DNA of 64,000 nucleotides. Source: Winogradskyella pacifica (GTDB taxonomy: Bacteria; Bacteroidota; Bacteroidia; Flavobacteriales; Flavobacteriaceae). The notes beneath the pieces are model-generated. The model ran no database searches, was not told where the DNA came from, and was given only the letters and a program-made list of their open reading frames with translations. How positions within the stretch are numbered: position 1 is the stretch's first letter; each line of letters opens with the position of its first letter. Made by a program: the position numbers and the translations under genes. Below are positions 37,835-49,212 of the stretch, piece after piece. The stretch spans positions 62,001 to 126,000 of the forward strand of contig NZ_JABFDI010000008.1 in NCBI RefSeq assembly GCF_013403915.1. Reading direction: 5' to 3'.

Positions 37835-39571
37835 ATGAAAAAAAATAAAATTGCCCTACAGTTTATATCCTTTGGTTTAATTGTTTTAAGTTTTATTGCT
37901 TGTGATAATGATTATGCAAGCTTAAAGTCTGATGTTCTCAATAGTGATATCGCAACAAATTTCGATATATTATCAGAAAAAGGATACAACGTTACAACAT
38001 ATACTAAAGCTTTAACACCAGTACAAACAAACTTATTAGGCTTAACAACCTTAGGTATCTACGACGATGCTTATGGAAGAACAACCTCGAGTTTTGTAAC
38101 TCAGTTAACACCTTCAACATACTCCCCAACATTTGGAGATGAAGCAAGGGTAGATTCTGTTGTTGTTACCATTCCATATTTTAGTACTGCAACAGGTATT
38201 GATGAAGATGGCAATACGACCTACAGTCTAGATTCTGTAATATCTAAAGGGGAAAACTACAATAACATAAAGTTAAGAATTTTTGAAAACAACTACTTCA
38301 TTAGAAATTTTGATCCTAGTGGTGGTTTTAATGAAGGTCAAGCTTATTTTTCAGATAAAACATCAACAACTGAAACAATATCAACGACAGCTTTAGAAGG
38401 CTCAGAATTTACTTTTGTAGATTATGATGAAATGGGTAGTAATATGTTCGTGGTTGACAATGAAATTGATATAAACGATAAAGGCTATAGCTTAAAAGAC
38501 GTTAATAATCTCGATGAAAATGGAGATAAAACCTTGTTATCAAACGAATCTCCAGGAATAAGAATCATGTTAGAACCTTCTTTTTGGGAGAATAAAATAC
38601 TAGCTAAAGAAGGAGATGCCGTTTTAAGTAATCTAAATAATTTTACAGAGTACTTTAGAGGTCTTTATTTTAAAGCGGAAACCGTAAACGATGATGGTAG
38701 TTTTCTTGTTTTAAATACAACAAGCTCTAATAACGCTAACATAACAATATACTACTCAAAATTAACAGAATCAACCACAGATGATGCAGAATTGAGAGAC
38801 AATTCTACATATGTTCTTACTTTTGGCTCAAATAAAATTAATTTTTTCGAGAACGACTTTACACTGCCTATTAATGACGGAGATGCAACTAATGGTGACA
38901 GTAGGATTTACCTAAAAGGAGGAGAAGGCGCTATTGCGGGAATAAAATTATTTGATGGTTTTGACACCGATGAAGGTATTAGCAATTTCGATAAATTCAG
39001 AAATGATTTTGTTAACTTAGAAAACAACAAATTTGAAAGCTCTAAACGATTAGTTAACGAAGCCAATTTGGTTTTTTATGTAGATAGAGAACAACTAGAT
39101 CTTTTAAATGAAGATCCGGACAACGAACCTAATCGCTTATATCTGTATGATGCACAAAATAAAACACCTTTAGTCGATTATTATTTAGATGCTGCTAACA
39201 CCAATTTACCTTCGTTTTCTAGAATTAGACATCTCGGCCCTTTACAACGTGTTGAAGATGAAACCGACGCTGACTATGAAAAAGGTATTAAATATAAATT
39301 AAAGATTACGGAACATATTAATAATTTACTATTAAGAGACTCAACAAATGTTGAGCTTGGTTTAGCTGTATCTTTAAATGTTAACATAGAAGACCCTAGT
39401 ATTAGCTTTTCTCAAAGTAAAGTAAAGACTGATGACGATTTAAATTTAACTGTACCAATAGGCTCTGTATTATCCCCAAGAGGAACTATACTGTACGGTA
39501 ATAACGTAACAGATCAAGACGAAAGTAAACGCGTGTATTTAGAAATCTATTACACAGAACCAAATTACTAA
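37835..39571 (+). CDS. DUF4270 outer-membrane lipoprotein
   Basis: 578 residues with a lipoprotein signal ending LSFIAC (Cys23). The body is beta-rich, with many Asp/Asn/Ser turns and stretches such as DSVVVTIPYFST, LEGSEFTFVDYDE and GIRIMLEPSFW. The end is SKRVYLEIYYTEPNY. This matches the DUF4270 family, a Bacteroidota-specific group of unknown function commonly found beside a short glycogen-synthase-like gene and glmS. It starts eight bases after the former and ends 11 bases before glmS, so all three are probably one transcript. Confidence 0.85.
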   Translation: MKKNKIALQFISFGLIVLSFIACDNDYASLKSDVLNSDIATNFDILSEKGYNVTTYTKALTPVQTNLLGLTTLGIYDDAYGRTTSSFVTQLTPSTYSPTFGDEARVDSVVVTIPYFSTATGIDEDGNTTYSLDSVISKGENYNNIKLRIFENNYFIRNFDPSGGFNEGQAYFSDKTSTTETISTTALEGSEFTFVDYDEMGSNMFVVDNEIDINDKGYSLKDVNNLDENGDKTLLSNESPGIRIMLEPSFWENKILAKEGDAVLSNLNNFTEYFRGLYFKAETVNDDGSFLVLNTTSSNNANITIYYSKLTESTTDDAELRDNSTYVLTFGSNKINFFENDFTLPINDGDATNGDSRIYLKGGEGAIAGIKLFDGFDTDEGISNFDKFRNDFVNLENNKFESSKRLVNEANLVFYVDREQLDLLNEDPDNEPNRLYLYDAQNKTPLVDYYLDAANTNLPSFSRIRHLGPLQRVEDETDADYEKGIKYKLKITEHINNLLLRDSTNVELGLAVSLNVNIEDPSISFSQSKVKTDDDLNLTVPIGSVLSPRGTILYGNNVTDQDESKRVYLEIYYTEPNY

Positions 39572-39582
39572 AAAACAAACCT

Positions 39583-41430
39583 ATGTGTGGAATTGTTGGA
39601 TATATTGGCCATAAACAGGCTTATCCTATTATTATAAAAGGACTTCAAAGATTAGAATACAGAGGCTATGATAGTGCTGGTATTGCCTTATACGATGGTA
39701 ATACCATTAAGCTATCAAAAACCAAAGGCAAAGTTTCTGATCTTAAAAACAAAATAGAAAGTGAGATTTCTACTGAAGGAACTCTAGGTATAGGTCATAC
39801 ACGTTGGGCTACACATGGTGTACCAAATGATGTTAATTCACACCCACACTATTCTAATTCTGGAGATTTAGTAATTATTCATAATGGTATCATTGAGAAC
39901 TATGATTCTTTAAAAAAAGAATTAATCAAGCGAGGATACACTTTTCAATCTGATACAGATACGGAAGTATTAATTAATCTTATTGAAGAGATAAAGAAAA
40001 ATGACAATCTAAAGCTAGGTAAAGCTGTACAACTTGCATTAAACCAAGTTGTAGGAGCGTACGCTATTGCCGTGTTCGATAAAAATAAACCTAACGAAAT
40101 TGTTGTTGCCAAACTCGGTAGCCCGTTAGCAATTGGTATTGGTGATGACGAATTTTTCATTGCAAGTGATGCGTCCCCTTTTATTGAATATACTAAGAAT
40201 GCTATTTATCTTGAAGATGAAGAAATGGCAATTATTAGAAGAGGTAAAAAAATAAAAGTTAGAAAAATTAAAAATGATATTTTAGTTGATCCATACATTC
40301 AAGAACTTCAACTTAATTTAGAACAAATTGAAAAAGGGGGTTACGATCATTTTATGCTAAAAGAAATCTATGAACAGCCAAGTGCTATTTTAGATACATT
40401 TAGAGGTCGACTTTTAAGTAAAGAAGCCATAATTAAAATGTCTGGTGTTGAGGATAACATGAAAAAATTCTTGGCAGCAGATCGTATTATAATCGTAGCA
40501 TGCGGTACATCTTGGCATGCTGGTTTAGTTGCAGAGTATATTTTTGAAGATTTAGCAAGAATACCTGTTGAAGTAGAATACGCTTCAGAATTTAGATACA
40601 GAAATCCAGTAATAACCGAAAAAGATATCGTTATCGCCATTTCTCAATCTGGTGAAACCGCAGATACTTTAGCGGCTATAAAATTAGCAAAATCTAAAGG
40701 TGCATTCGTTTTTGGAGTGTGTAATGTGGTTGGTTCAACCATTGCAAGAGAAACAGATGCAGGTGCATATACACATGCTGGTCCAGAAATTGGAGTAGCC
40801 TCAACTAAGGCATTTACAACACAAATTACTGTATTAACACTAATCGCTTTAAGATTAGCTAGAGCTAAAGGAACCATGTCTAGTTCAGAATTTAGACATC
40901 ACCTTATTGAGTTAGAAACTATCCCGAGCAAAGTTGAAGAAGCATTAAAATCTGACGCTTACGTAAAAACTGTGGCAGATATATATAAAAATTCTACTAA
41001 TTTCTTGTATTTAGGTCGAGGCTTTAATTTTCCTGTTGCACTAGAAGGAGCATTAAAATTAAAAGAGATTTCTTATATACACGCAGAAGGTTATCCTGCT
41101 GCGGAAATGAAACATGGACCAATTGCCTTAATTGATGAGCAAATGCCAGTTGTAGTAATTGCAACTAAAAAAGGACATTACGAGAAAGTAGTTAGTAACA
41201 TACAAGAAATAAAATCTAGAAAAGGTAGAATTATAGGTATTGTTACAAAAGGAGATACAAGTGTAAAGGAATTAGCAGATTATGTTATAGAAGTGCCTGA
41301 GACCCTAGAGTGTCTTACCCCCTTATTAACTACAATACCATTACAGTTACTTTCATACCACATTGCTGTAATGCTAGATAGGAACGTAGATCAACCAAGA
41401 AACTTAGCTAAATCAGTTACTGTAGAATAG
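39583..41430 (+). CDS. glmS: Glutamine-fructose-6-phosphate transaminase (isomerizing)
   Basis: 615 residues, full length. It makes glucosamine 6-phosphate from fructose 6-phosphate and glutamine, the first step to peptidoglycan and LPS amino sugars. N-terminal glutaminase with Cys2 (MCGIVGYIG), GHTRWATHG and HNGIIENY. Two SIS sugar-isomerase domains follow (ACGTSWHAGLVAEY, AISQSGETADTLAAI, EGALKLKEISYIHAEGYPAA), and the C-terminal end is DQPRNLAKSVTVE. No glmS ribozyme-like leader was seen; the gap to the previous gene is only 11 bases. Confidence 0.98.
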   Translation: MCGIVGYIGHKQAYPIIIKGLQRLEYRGYDSAGIALYDGNTIKLSKTKGKVSDLKNKIESEISTEGTLGIGHTRWATHGVPNDVNSHPHYSNSGDLVIIHNGIIENYDSLKKELIKRGYTFQSDTDTEVLINLIEEIKKNDNLKLGKAVQLALNQVVGAYAIAVFDKNKPNEIVVAKLGSPLAIGIGDDEFFIASDASPFIEYTKNAIYLEDEEMAIIRRGKKIKVRKIKNDILVDPYIQELQLNLEQIEKGGYDHFMLKEIYEQPSAILDTFRGRLLSKEAIIKMSGVEDNMKKFLAADRIIIVACGTSWHAGLVAEYIFEDLARIPVEVEYASEFRYRNPVITEKDIVIAISQSGETADTLAAIKLAKSKGAFVFGVCNVVGSTIARETDAGAYTHAGPEIGVASTKAFTTQITVLTLIALRLARAKGTMSSSEFRHHLIELETIPSKVEEALKSDAYVKTVADIYKNSTNFLYLGRGFNFPVALEGALKLKEISYIHAEGYPAAEMKHGPIALIDEQMPVVVIATKKGHYEKVVSNIQEIKSRKGRIIGIVTKGDTSVKELADYVIEVPETLECLTPLLTTIPLQLLSYHIAVMLDRNVDQPRNLAKSVTVE

Positions 41431-41457
41431 TTAAACCAGTTATTATAATCATATTTC

Positions 41458-41501
41458 AAGGCCTAAAAATTGAGGATTTTTCAATTTTTAGGCCTTATTT
41501 T
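41458..41501 (+). terminator. Intrinsic terminator of glmS
   Basis: A perfect 16-bp stem, AAGGCCTAAAAATTGA (41458-41473) with TCAATTTTTAGGCCTT (41481-41496), with a seven-base loop and T-rich downstream sequence. The stem continues AT-rich, so it could work in both directions. Confidence 0.92.
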
Positions 41502-41602
41502 TATAATAAAATGCTATGCACGCATAATTTTATGAGAATTTCTTATTGAATTTTCATATATTTAATTAAATTGCTCATCTAATTAATTAACTAATCTCTA
41601 AC

Positions 41603-44356
41603 ATGAAGACAATCTTAAAGCTTTTCACTATGCTTTTTTGCGTGGTATCATTTGCACAAACCACAATAAATGGTAAAATTATCGACAATACTGGCTTACC
41701 ATTACCTGGTGCAAATGTTGTTGTAGTAGGTACCAGTACAGGTACGGTATCTGACTTTGATGGGAACTATACCTTAACGGTTTCTCAAGAACCACCGTTC
41801 TCAATCCGTGTAAGTTATACGGGTTTCGAAGCTCAAACAATCGAAATTACTTCCAATAACCAAACGATTGATGTTACCTTAGCAGAAGGTAACGAACTCG
41901 ATGAAGTTGTCATCTCAGCGTCCCGTACTCCAGAACGTATTTTTGAATCACCGGTTACAGTAGAGCGCTTTGGATTAAAAGAAATTAAAAACACGGCTTC
42001 AGCAGATTTTTATGGAGGCTTAGAAAACTTAAAAGGTGTTGATGTAAATACCAGTAGTTTAACTTTTAAATCTGTTAACACAAGAGGTTTTGCTACCACT
42101 GCAAATACGCGTTTTATGCAATTAGTTGATGGTATGGATAACTCTACACCTGCTTTAAATTTCCCAATAGGAAACCTTGTTGGTATGGTTGAAACAGATG
42201 TACATAGTGTTGAACTATTACCAGGAGCATCTTCTGCATTATATGGTGCAAATGCATTTAATGGTATTCTATTTATGCGAAGTAAAAACCCTTTTGATCA
42301 CCAAGGAATTAGTGTTGCTATCAAAAAAGGTATCACCTCTCAAAAAGCGGCCGGAGATAATGAATATACAGATGTAAGTCTAAGTATGGCTTATAAATTT
42401 AGCGATAAATTTGCCGCGAAAGTAAACTTTGGTTATTTAGATGGTACAGATTGGGCCGCAACTAGCGAAGTCGATAGTGATATGTTTGGCGGCACTAGAG
42501 CGAGCAATTTAAACTATAACGGTATCAACGTTTATGGAGATGAAGTATCAGCAAACATTAATGACTTATCAGGAGGTACAGGTATTGTCCCAGATGTTTT
42601 TGTAAGTAGAACAGGATATAATGAACGTGACTTAACAGAACATAAAGCTCAAAGTATTAAGGCCGATTGGGGGTTATACTACCGTCCAATAACAGATAGC
42701 AATTTCGAAATACAATATGTCGGTAAAGTAGGTACTGGTACAACTATATACCAAGGTACTAACCGATATAATATTGATGGATTCTTTCAAGAACAACATA
42801 AACTAGAATTAAAAAACGACAATTATTTTATAAGAGGTTATGTTGTAGCTGACAAAGCTGGGGATTCTTATGATATGGTATTTACAGGAATCAACATTAA
42901 CAGAGCTTGGAAAAGTGATGCTGATTGGTTCGGTGATTATATAAATACATACGTAGCTGCAACTTTAGGAGGTGGTGCTACAGATACTCAGGCTCATGCT
43001 GCTGCAAGAGCTGCTGCTGAAAATGGGAGATTTGAACCAGGTTCAACAGAATTCAATAATGCATTCAATAGAATTATTAAAGACCCAGATTTAGCTACAG
43101 GATCACAATTCCAAGATGCTTCCAAATACTACCACGCAGATGGTAACTACAACTTTAGTCATTTAACTGATATTGCAGACATTCAAGTTGGAGGGTCTTT
43201 TAGACAATATAAATTAAATTCTTTCGGGTCTATCTACACGGATTATGATGGTGAAATTGACTATAGTGAGTTTGGTGTTTACACACAAATTCAAAAAGAA
43301 TTAGAATTAAATGAAGATATGAATTTAAAAATAACGGCTTCTGCACGTTATGATAAGTCAGAGTTTTTTGATGGATTTGTATCTCCTAGATTATCTGTAG
43401 GCTTAACGCTAAATAAAAATCATAACATTAGAGCTTCTGCTCAAACAGGTTTTAGAAATCCAACGACTCAAGATTTATTTATTGGATTAGATGCTGGTAG
43501 AGCAATATTAGTGGGTTCTGCCCCAGATAATTTAGATCGCTATTCTAGAGATTTCACAGCAAGTAACGGAACCGTATATACACAAACTGGTGCTGCTGCG
43601 TACAATAACTCTTATACTGAATCTTCGGTAAAACAACTAGCAGCAAGTGGAGATCCTACTGTTTTAACAGTAGCGAATCCAAACCTTGTATCACCAGAAA
43701 AAGTATCTTCTATAGAGGTTGGATATAGAGGAAAGTTTGATAAATTGACTATAGATTTTAGTACATATTATAATAAATATAAAGATTTTATTTCCTCAGA
43801 GGTTGTCATAGCACCGTTATATGGTGATGTTACTGCCCCTGAAGGTTCTGCTGAAAGAAATTTATCTGTTCTCGCAATAGAAAGTAGCGATTTCACTACT
43901 TATAGTGCATACACAAATTCTGACGTAGATGTTAATTCTTATGGAGCCTCAATAGGATTATCAACTAAAATAATGGGCGATTTTGATTTAGGTGGAAGTT
44001 ATACATTCACTAAACAAGATTTTGACCAAGCAGCTAATCCTAATTTTGAAACGAACTTTAATACACCAGAGCACAAGTTTAAAGCGCATTTTGGAAATAC
44101 AGAGTTATTTAAAAACTTTGGATTTAATGTAGCCTACAAATTTACGGATGATTATTTCTGGGAAGCAACTTTTGGTGATGGTATTGTACCAGAATTCCAC
44201 ACAGTGGATGCACAAATTAGTTACACTATTCCAACCTTAAAATCTACAATTAAGTTAGGTGGTACAAATATTGGTGGAAAAGAATATTTCACTGTATTTG
44301 GATCAGGTTATATAGGGTCAATGTATTATGCTTCTTTGACAATTAATAATTTATAA
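41603..44356 (+). CDS. TonB-dependent receptor with carboxypeptidase-regulatory-like domain
   Basis: 917 residues. Signal peptide 1-19 (FCVVSFAQ). A CarboxypepD-regulatory-like domain spans ~20-100 (NGKIIDNTGLPLPGANVVVV). The plug carries DEVVISASRTPERIFESPV, then LVDGMD and VELLPGASSALYGANAFNG. The C-terminal ~650 residues form a 22-strand type barrel with FRNPTTQDLFIG and a terminal MYYASLTINNL. It lacks a SusD partner. The gene 11 bases downstream encodes an SGNH-family lipoprotein, so receptor and hydrolase may form an uptake unit, perhaps for a lipid or ester substrate (inference). Confidence 0.93.
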   Translation: MKTILKLFTMLFCVVSFAQTTINGKIIDNTGLPLPGANVVVVGTSTGTVSDFDGNYTLTVSQEPPFSIRVSYTGFEAQTIEITSNNQTIDVTLAEGNELDEVVISASRTPERIFESPVTVERFGLKEIKNTASADFYGGLENLKGVDVNTSSLTFKSVNTRGFATTANTRFMQLVDGMDNSTPALNFPIGNLVGMVETDVHSVELLPGASSALYGANAFNGILFMRSKNPFDHQGISVAIKKGITSQKAAGDNEYTDVSLSMAYKFSDKFAAKVNFGYLDGTDWAATSEVDSDMFGGTRASNLNYNGINVYGDEVSANINDLSGGTGIVPDVFVSRTGYNERDLTEHKAQSIKADWGLYYRPITDSNFEIQYVGKVGTGTTIYQGTNRYNIDGFFQEQHKLELKNDNYFIRGYVVADKAGDSYDMVFTGININRAWKSDADWFGDYINTYVAATLGGGATDTQAHAAARAAAENGRFEPGSTEFNNAFNRIIKDPDLATGSQFQDASKYYHADGNYNFSHLTDIADIQVGGSFRQYKLNSFGSIYTDYDGEIDYSEFGVYTQIQKELELNEDMNLKITASARYDKSEFFDGFVSPRLSVGLTLNKNHNIRASAQTGFRNPTTQDLFIGLDAGRAILVGSAPDNLDRYSRDFTASNGTVYTQTGAAAYNNSYTESSVKQLAASGDPTVLTVANPNLVSPEKVSSIEVGYRGKFDKLTIDFSTYYNKYKDFISSEVVIAPLYGDVTAPEGSAERNLSVLAIESSDFTTYSAYTNSDVDVNSYGASIGLSTKIMGDFDLGGSYTFTKQDFDQAANPNFETNFNTPEHKFKAHFGNTELFKNFGFNVAYKFTDDYFWEATFGDGIVPEFHTVDAQISYTIPTLKSTIKLGGTNIGGKEYFTVFGSGYIGSMYYASLTINNL

Positions 44357-44367
44357 AAAATAGCAAA

Positions 44368-45987
44368 ATGAAAAATATAAAATATGTATTACTATCCGCT
44401 GTCCTAATTGGATTTACAGCATGTAATGATGAAGCAGATTTTGAGAGCCAATTAGATAATCCTACTACAGAAGTAACATTACCAGCATTAACACAAGGTG
44501 AAGCTGATTTCTCAAAGTACATTGCTGTAGGAGCTTCGTTTTCTGGAGGCTTCATGGATAACGCTTTATTTATTGCTGGTCAACAAAACTCATTTCCAAA
44601 TTTATTATCTCAAAAATTTGCTTTAGTTGGTGGAGGTAGCTTTACACAACCTTTAATGAATGATAATATTGGTGGATTTGTATCAGGAACTACAATAGTA
44701 GTAGCTCCTAGATTATTCTTTAATGGTAGTGGCCCTGCGGTTCTACCTGCAACTCCAACAACACAAATTTCTGATGTACTGTCAGGATCATTCAATAACT
44801 ATGGTATTCCAGGAGCTAAAAGTTTTCATCTTGGTATCGCTGGTTATGGTTCTTTAAATCCTTATTTTGGAAGAATGGCCTCAAGCCCTACGGCAACGGT
44901 TTTAGGAGATGCTGTAAGTCAAAACCCAACATTCTTTACCCTATCTGAAATAGGTGGAAATGATGTACTATCCTATGCAACTTCTGGTGGTATTGGAGTT
45001 GACCAATTAGGAAACATTGATCCTTCAACTTACGGATCAAATGATATAACGGATCCTAATGTATTTGCAGCGTCATTTTCAGCTACTGTAGATGCTTTAA
45101 CGGCAAATGGAGCAAAAGGTGTGGTTGCTAATCTTCCTTACATTACAACATTAGCACATTTTACAACAGTACCTCACAATCCATTAGATCCAACAAATGA
45201 AGCTTTCGGACCTCAAATTCCATTATTGAATTCAATTTTTGGAGCTTTAAATCCAATTTTTAATGCTGTAGATTCTAGTAGAGCCATCGTTTTTTCTGAA
45301 ACAGCTGCAAGTGCTGTAGTTATTAAAGATGAAACCCTTGATGATATTTCTGCTACAATTGCAGGAGCATTAAATGCAAGTCCAACATTCCCTGCTTTTA
45401 TTGCACAATTTGGATTACCTGCGCAAGCAGTGCCATTAGTAGCTAATTTATTAGGAAACACTTACGGACAAACAAGGCAAGCTACTGCTGCTGATTTATT
45501 AGTTCTACCTAGTAGTTCAATAATCGGTACTGTAAATGAAGATTATGCTGCTGCATTAGAATTACAAGGTTTACCTTCTGCACTTGCTGCTCAGTTTTCA
45601 GCAGAAGGAATTACACTTCCTTTAGCAGATAAGTGGGTATTAATTCCAAGTGAACAGTTCGCTATCAAAAGAGCAACAGATGCTTATAACGAAACTATTG
45701 ATGAAATAGCGACAAGTAAAGGACTTGCTTTTGTAGATTTTAAATCAATTTTAGAACAAGCATCTACAACAGGATTTGCTTCAGGTGATTTTATTCTTAC
45801 AACAGATTTAGTTTCTGGAGGATTAATTAGTTTAGACGGAGTTCATTTAACATCTAGAGGATATGCTTTAATGGCAAATGAGATGATGAGAGTTATAGAT
45901 ACAACGTACGGATCTAATTTTGAGGCTTCAGGTAATTTTGTAGATGCAGGAAATTATCCAACAAACTTTCCTCCTACACTACAATAA
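44368..45987 (+). CDS. SGNH/GDSL-like hydrolase lipoprotein
   Basis: 539 residues. Lipoprotein signal LIGFTAC (Cys19). Block I reads KYIAVGASFSGGF: the Ser is kept, but the usual GDSL or GNSL is GASF here. Block III is EIGGNDVLSYA, and block V DGVHLTSRGYALMANE supplies the Asp and His of the triad. A long insert between blocks III and V (residues ~215-440) is rich in small residues. Probably an outer-membrane-anchored esterase or lipase working with the TonB receptor just upstream. Substrate unknown. It is followed by a terminator at 46013-46040. Confidence 0.82.
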   Translation: MKNIKYVLLSAVLIGFTACNDEADFESQLDNPTTEVTLPALTQGEADFSKYIAVGASFSGGFMDNALFIAGQQNSFPNLLSQKFALVGGGSFTQPLMNDNIGGFVSGTTIVVAPRLFFNGSGPAVLPATPTTQISDVLSGSFNNYGIPGAKSFHLGIAGYGSLNPYFGRMASSPTATVLGDAVSQNPTFFTLSEIGGNDVLSYATSGGIGVDQLGNIDPSTYGSNDITDPNVFAASFSATVDALTANGAKGVVANLPYITTLAHFTTVPHNPLDPTNEAFGPQIPLLNSIFGALNPIFNAVDSSRAIVFSETAASAVVIKDETLDDISATIAGALNASPTFPAFIAQFGLPAQAVPLVANLLGNTYGQTRQATAADLLVLPSSSIIGTVNEDYAAALELQGLPSALAAQFSAEGITLPLADKWVLIPSEQFAIKRATDAYNETIDEIATSKGLAFVDFKSILEQASTTGFASGDFILTTDLVSGGLISLDGVHLTSRGYALMANEMMRVIDTTYGSNFEASGNFVDAGNYPTNFPPTLQ

Positions 45988-46012
45988 AAAAAACATAAAT
46001 ACTAGTATAGAT

Positions 46013-46040
46013 AACGCTCTCAATTTGAGAGCGTTTTTTA
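46013..46040 (+). terminator. Intrinsic terminator of the receptor-hydrolase pair
   Basis: AACGCTCTC (46013-46021) pairs with GAGAGCGTT (46027-46035) around AATTT and is followed by TTTTTA. It separates the SGNH gene from the atpD promoter 50 bases downstream. Confidence 0.9.
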
Positions 46041-46088
46041 TGCTTAAAAAAGCCATAAATTTTCATATAATATTTAAATTAAAACTCC

Positions 46089-47689
<1,601 letters not shown>

Positions 47690-47700
47690 TTGGTTAATAG

Positions 47701-47760
47701 TTTATAGTTGTTGGTTGCTAGTTTTCCAACAACCATCAACTAATAACAAACAACTATAAA
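47701..47760. repeat. Nested inverted repeat between atpD and atpC
   Basis: Outer arms TTTATAGTTG (47701-47710) and CAACTATAAA (47751-47760) are perfect reverse complements. Inner arms GTTGTTGG (47707-47714) and CCAACAAC (47726-47733) are also complementary. The whole element fills the atpD-atpC gap and ends two bases before the atpC start. It could be a REP-like insertion or an intercistronic processing structure. Confidence 0.65.
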
Positions 47761-47762
47761 AT

Positions 47763-48041
47763 ATGTACTTAGAAATTGTATCACCAGAAGACACATTATT
47801 TAGCGGAGAAGTTACTTCAGTAACTGTTCCTGGAGTAAATGGTGAATTTCAAATGTTAAACAATCACACCCCTATTGTCTCTATTCTTAAAGAAGGACAT
47901 GTAAAGGTTGATGGAACTAACATTCAATTAGAAAAAGAGGTTGAAGCAAAATTTACAAAATCGGATAAAGGATTTTGGTTAGCGATTAATTCTGGAACAT
48001 TAGAATTAAAAGATAATAAGCTAATTATTTTAGCAGACTAA
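47763..48041 (+). CDS. atpC: F0F1 ATP synthase subunit epsilon (short form)
   Basis: 92 residues containing only the N-terminal beta-sandwich domain (MYLEIVSPEDTLFSGEVTSV, VPGVNGEFQMLNNHTPIVSI). The C-terminal helical hairpin that inhibits ATPase activity in E. coli (subunit ~139 residues) is absent, as is usual for Bacteroidota. It follows atpD and ends at a strong bidirectional terminator. Confidence 0.95.
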   Translation: MYLEIVSPEDTLFSGEVTSVTVPGVNGEFQMLNNHTPIVSILKEGHVKVDGTNIQLEKEVEAKFTKSDKGFWLAINSGTLELKDNKLIILAD

Positions 48042-48061
48042 CACATCTTACTATAAAATAG

Positions 48062-48095
48062 AAAAGCGCGAAATATTTCATTTCGCGCTTTTTTT
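48062..48095. terminator. Bidirectional terminator between atpC and the S24 regulator
   Basis: Perfect 13-bp stem AAAAGCGCGAAAT (48062-48074) with ATTTCGCGCTTTT (48080-48092), then more T. The genes on both sides converge on it and the A-flank gives T on the minus strand, so it can end both. Confidence 0.92.
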
Positions 48096-48114
48096 ATGCC
48101 CAACAATAAAAATA

Positions 48115-48882
48115 TTATAGTCGTTTTACCGCCTCTAATTCAACCTTCAATTCTTGAAATAGCATCATAATACTACTCAATTTTAATTCTTTTTCATCGT
48201 ATTCTTGAGTATTAATACAGCATGTAAATTCCCATATTTCTAAGATGTTTTCGCGTGGAATTAAATAGGGTTGATACGTTTTATTATCTGAGCTTAACAA
48301 CAAATTTGAAATGTCTCCTTCAGGAATATAAATCCGCTTGTACACCAAACCATCATCCTTAGTTAGTATAATATACGTACGTCCGCTTTTAACATCTCTA
48401 ATATCGTCAACAAATTTTGCGACTATAAACGCACCATCTTTTACAGGTAACATAGAATCTCCTTTAATAGGAAATGCTCTGTGTGTCCCAGTTGGTAAAA
48501 ACGGTAATTTAATCTTTTGAAGCTGTTCTATATATTCCGGATCATCGTAACCCGACAAATAACCAGCGGATGCTTTTGCTGGGATAATTTCAATTAAATC
48601 CTCGTTATCTTCATTGACAGTTACAGGAAATAACACACGCTTGTTTCCGACTTCAATAAACGATGTGTCTTTGGCTTTACGCAAATCATTTTTTACTAAA
48701 ATATCAATAGGGATATCAAAGAAGTTAGATAAGTCTATTAAGCGGTCTATTGGCGGCTCTGAACGCCCTTCTTCATAAGAACCCACCATTGAGCGACTCC
48801 AGTTTAATTCATCAGCAAAGCGCTCTTGAGAGAGCTTTTTTAGAGTCCGTAAATGTTTTATATTAGCCTGAATCGGTTTCAT
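48115..48882 (-). CDS. LexA-like self-cleaving repressor (XRE helix-turn-helix plus S24 peptidase)
   Basis: 255 residues. Cro/CI-type helix-turn-helix at ~8-62 (LRTLKKLSQERFADELNWSR). The LexA-like domain carries a cleavage-site candidate ASAGY (Ala106-Gly107), catalytic Ser in KGDSM (Ser143) and Lys in YKRIY (Lys182). All parts needed for RecA-stimulated autocleavage are present. It is divergent from the dnaE-type polymerase with 382 bases between and upstream of dinB, so it most likely represses this mutagenesis set until DNA damage. The operator could not be identified with confidence. Confidence 0.88.
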   Translation of the reverse strand: MKPIQANIKHLRTLKKLSQERFADELNWSRSMVGSYEEGRSEPPIDRLIDLSNFFDIPIDILVKNDLRKAKDTSFIEVGNKRVLFPVTVNEDNEDLIEIIPAKASAGYLSGYDDPEYIEQLQKIKLPFLPTGTHRAFPIKGDSMLPVKDGAFIVAKFVDDIRDVKSGRTYIILTKDDGLVYKRIYIPEGDISNLLLSSDNKTYQPYLIPRENILEIWEFTCCINTQEYDEKELKLSSIMMLFQELKVELEAVKRL

Positions 48883-49012
48883 CTATAATTTTATTTTTAT
48901 TAGTCATGCATTAAAAAAAGCGACATGCTGGAAGTATAAATTCTCATTTCTTGTGTTAAAATTATCTCGAAAATCTCAGAATTAAATCATTTCAAACCAT
49001 CAAGTTTTACAA

Positions 49013-49054
49013 TAACTCTTCACTCCTAACTCTTCACTCCTAACTCTTCACTCT
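49013..49054. repeat. Three tandem 14-bp repeats in the 382-base regulator-dnaE gap
   Basis: The unit TAACTCTTCACTCC occurs at 49013-49026 and 49027-49040 and with one change (final T) at 49041-49054; a fourth begins TAACT. The gap 48883-49264 is otherwise non-coding and A/T-rich. It holds a small inverted repeat CTAC-ACATA-GTAG near 49094-49106 and the promoter-like pair described at 49213-49241. No open reading frame of interest was seen. Confidence 0.85.
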
Positions 49055-49212
49055 TAACTTTTTCAAATATTACTACAAATATAAGCAATAAAAACTACAC
49101 ATAGTAGCTAATTTTACAGTCTGCTCTTAGAAATAATCAAGGATAGAGAACTAATATTTTCGCCAATCTATTAACACCTGCTTGTCAGTTAGTTAAAATT
49201 ACGTCTTTGTTC

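Noticed and set aside
49013-49054. Possible CRISPR array
   Set aside because: The 14-bp units are directly adjacent with no spacers and no cas genes are near.
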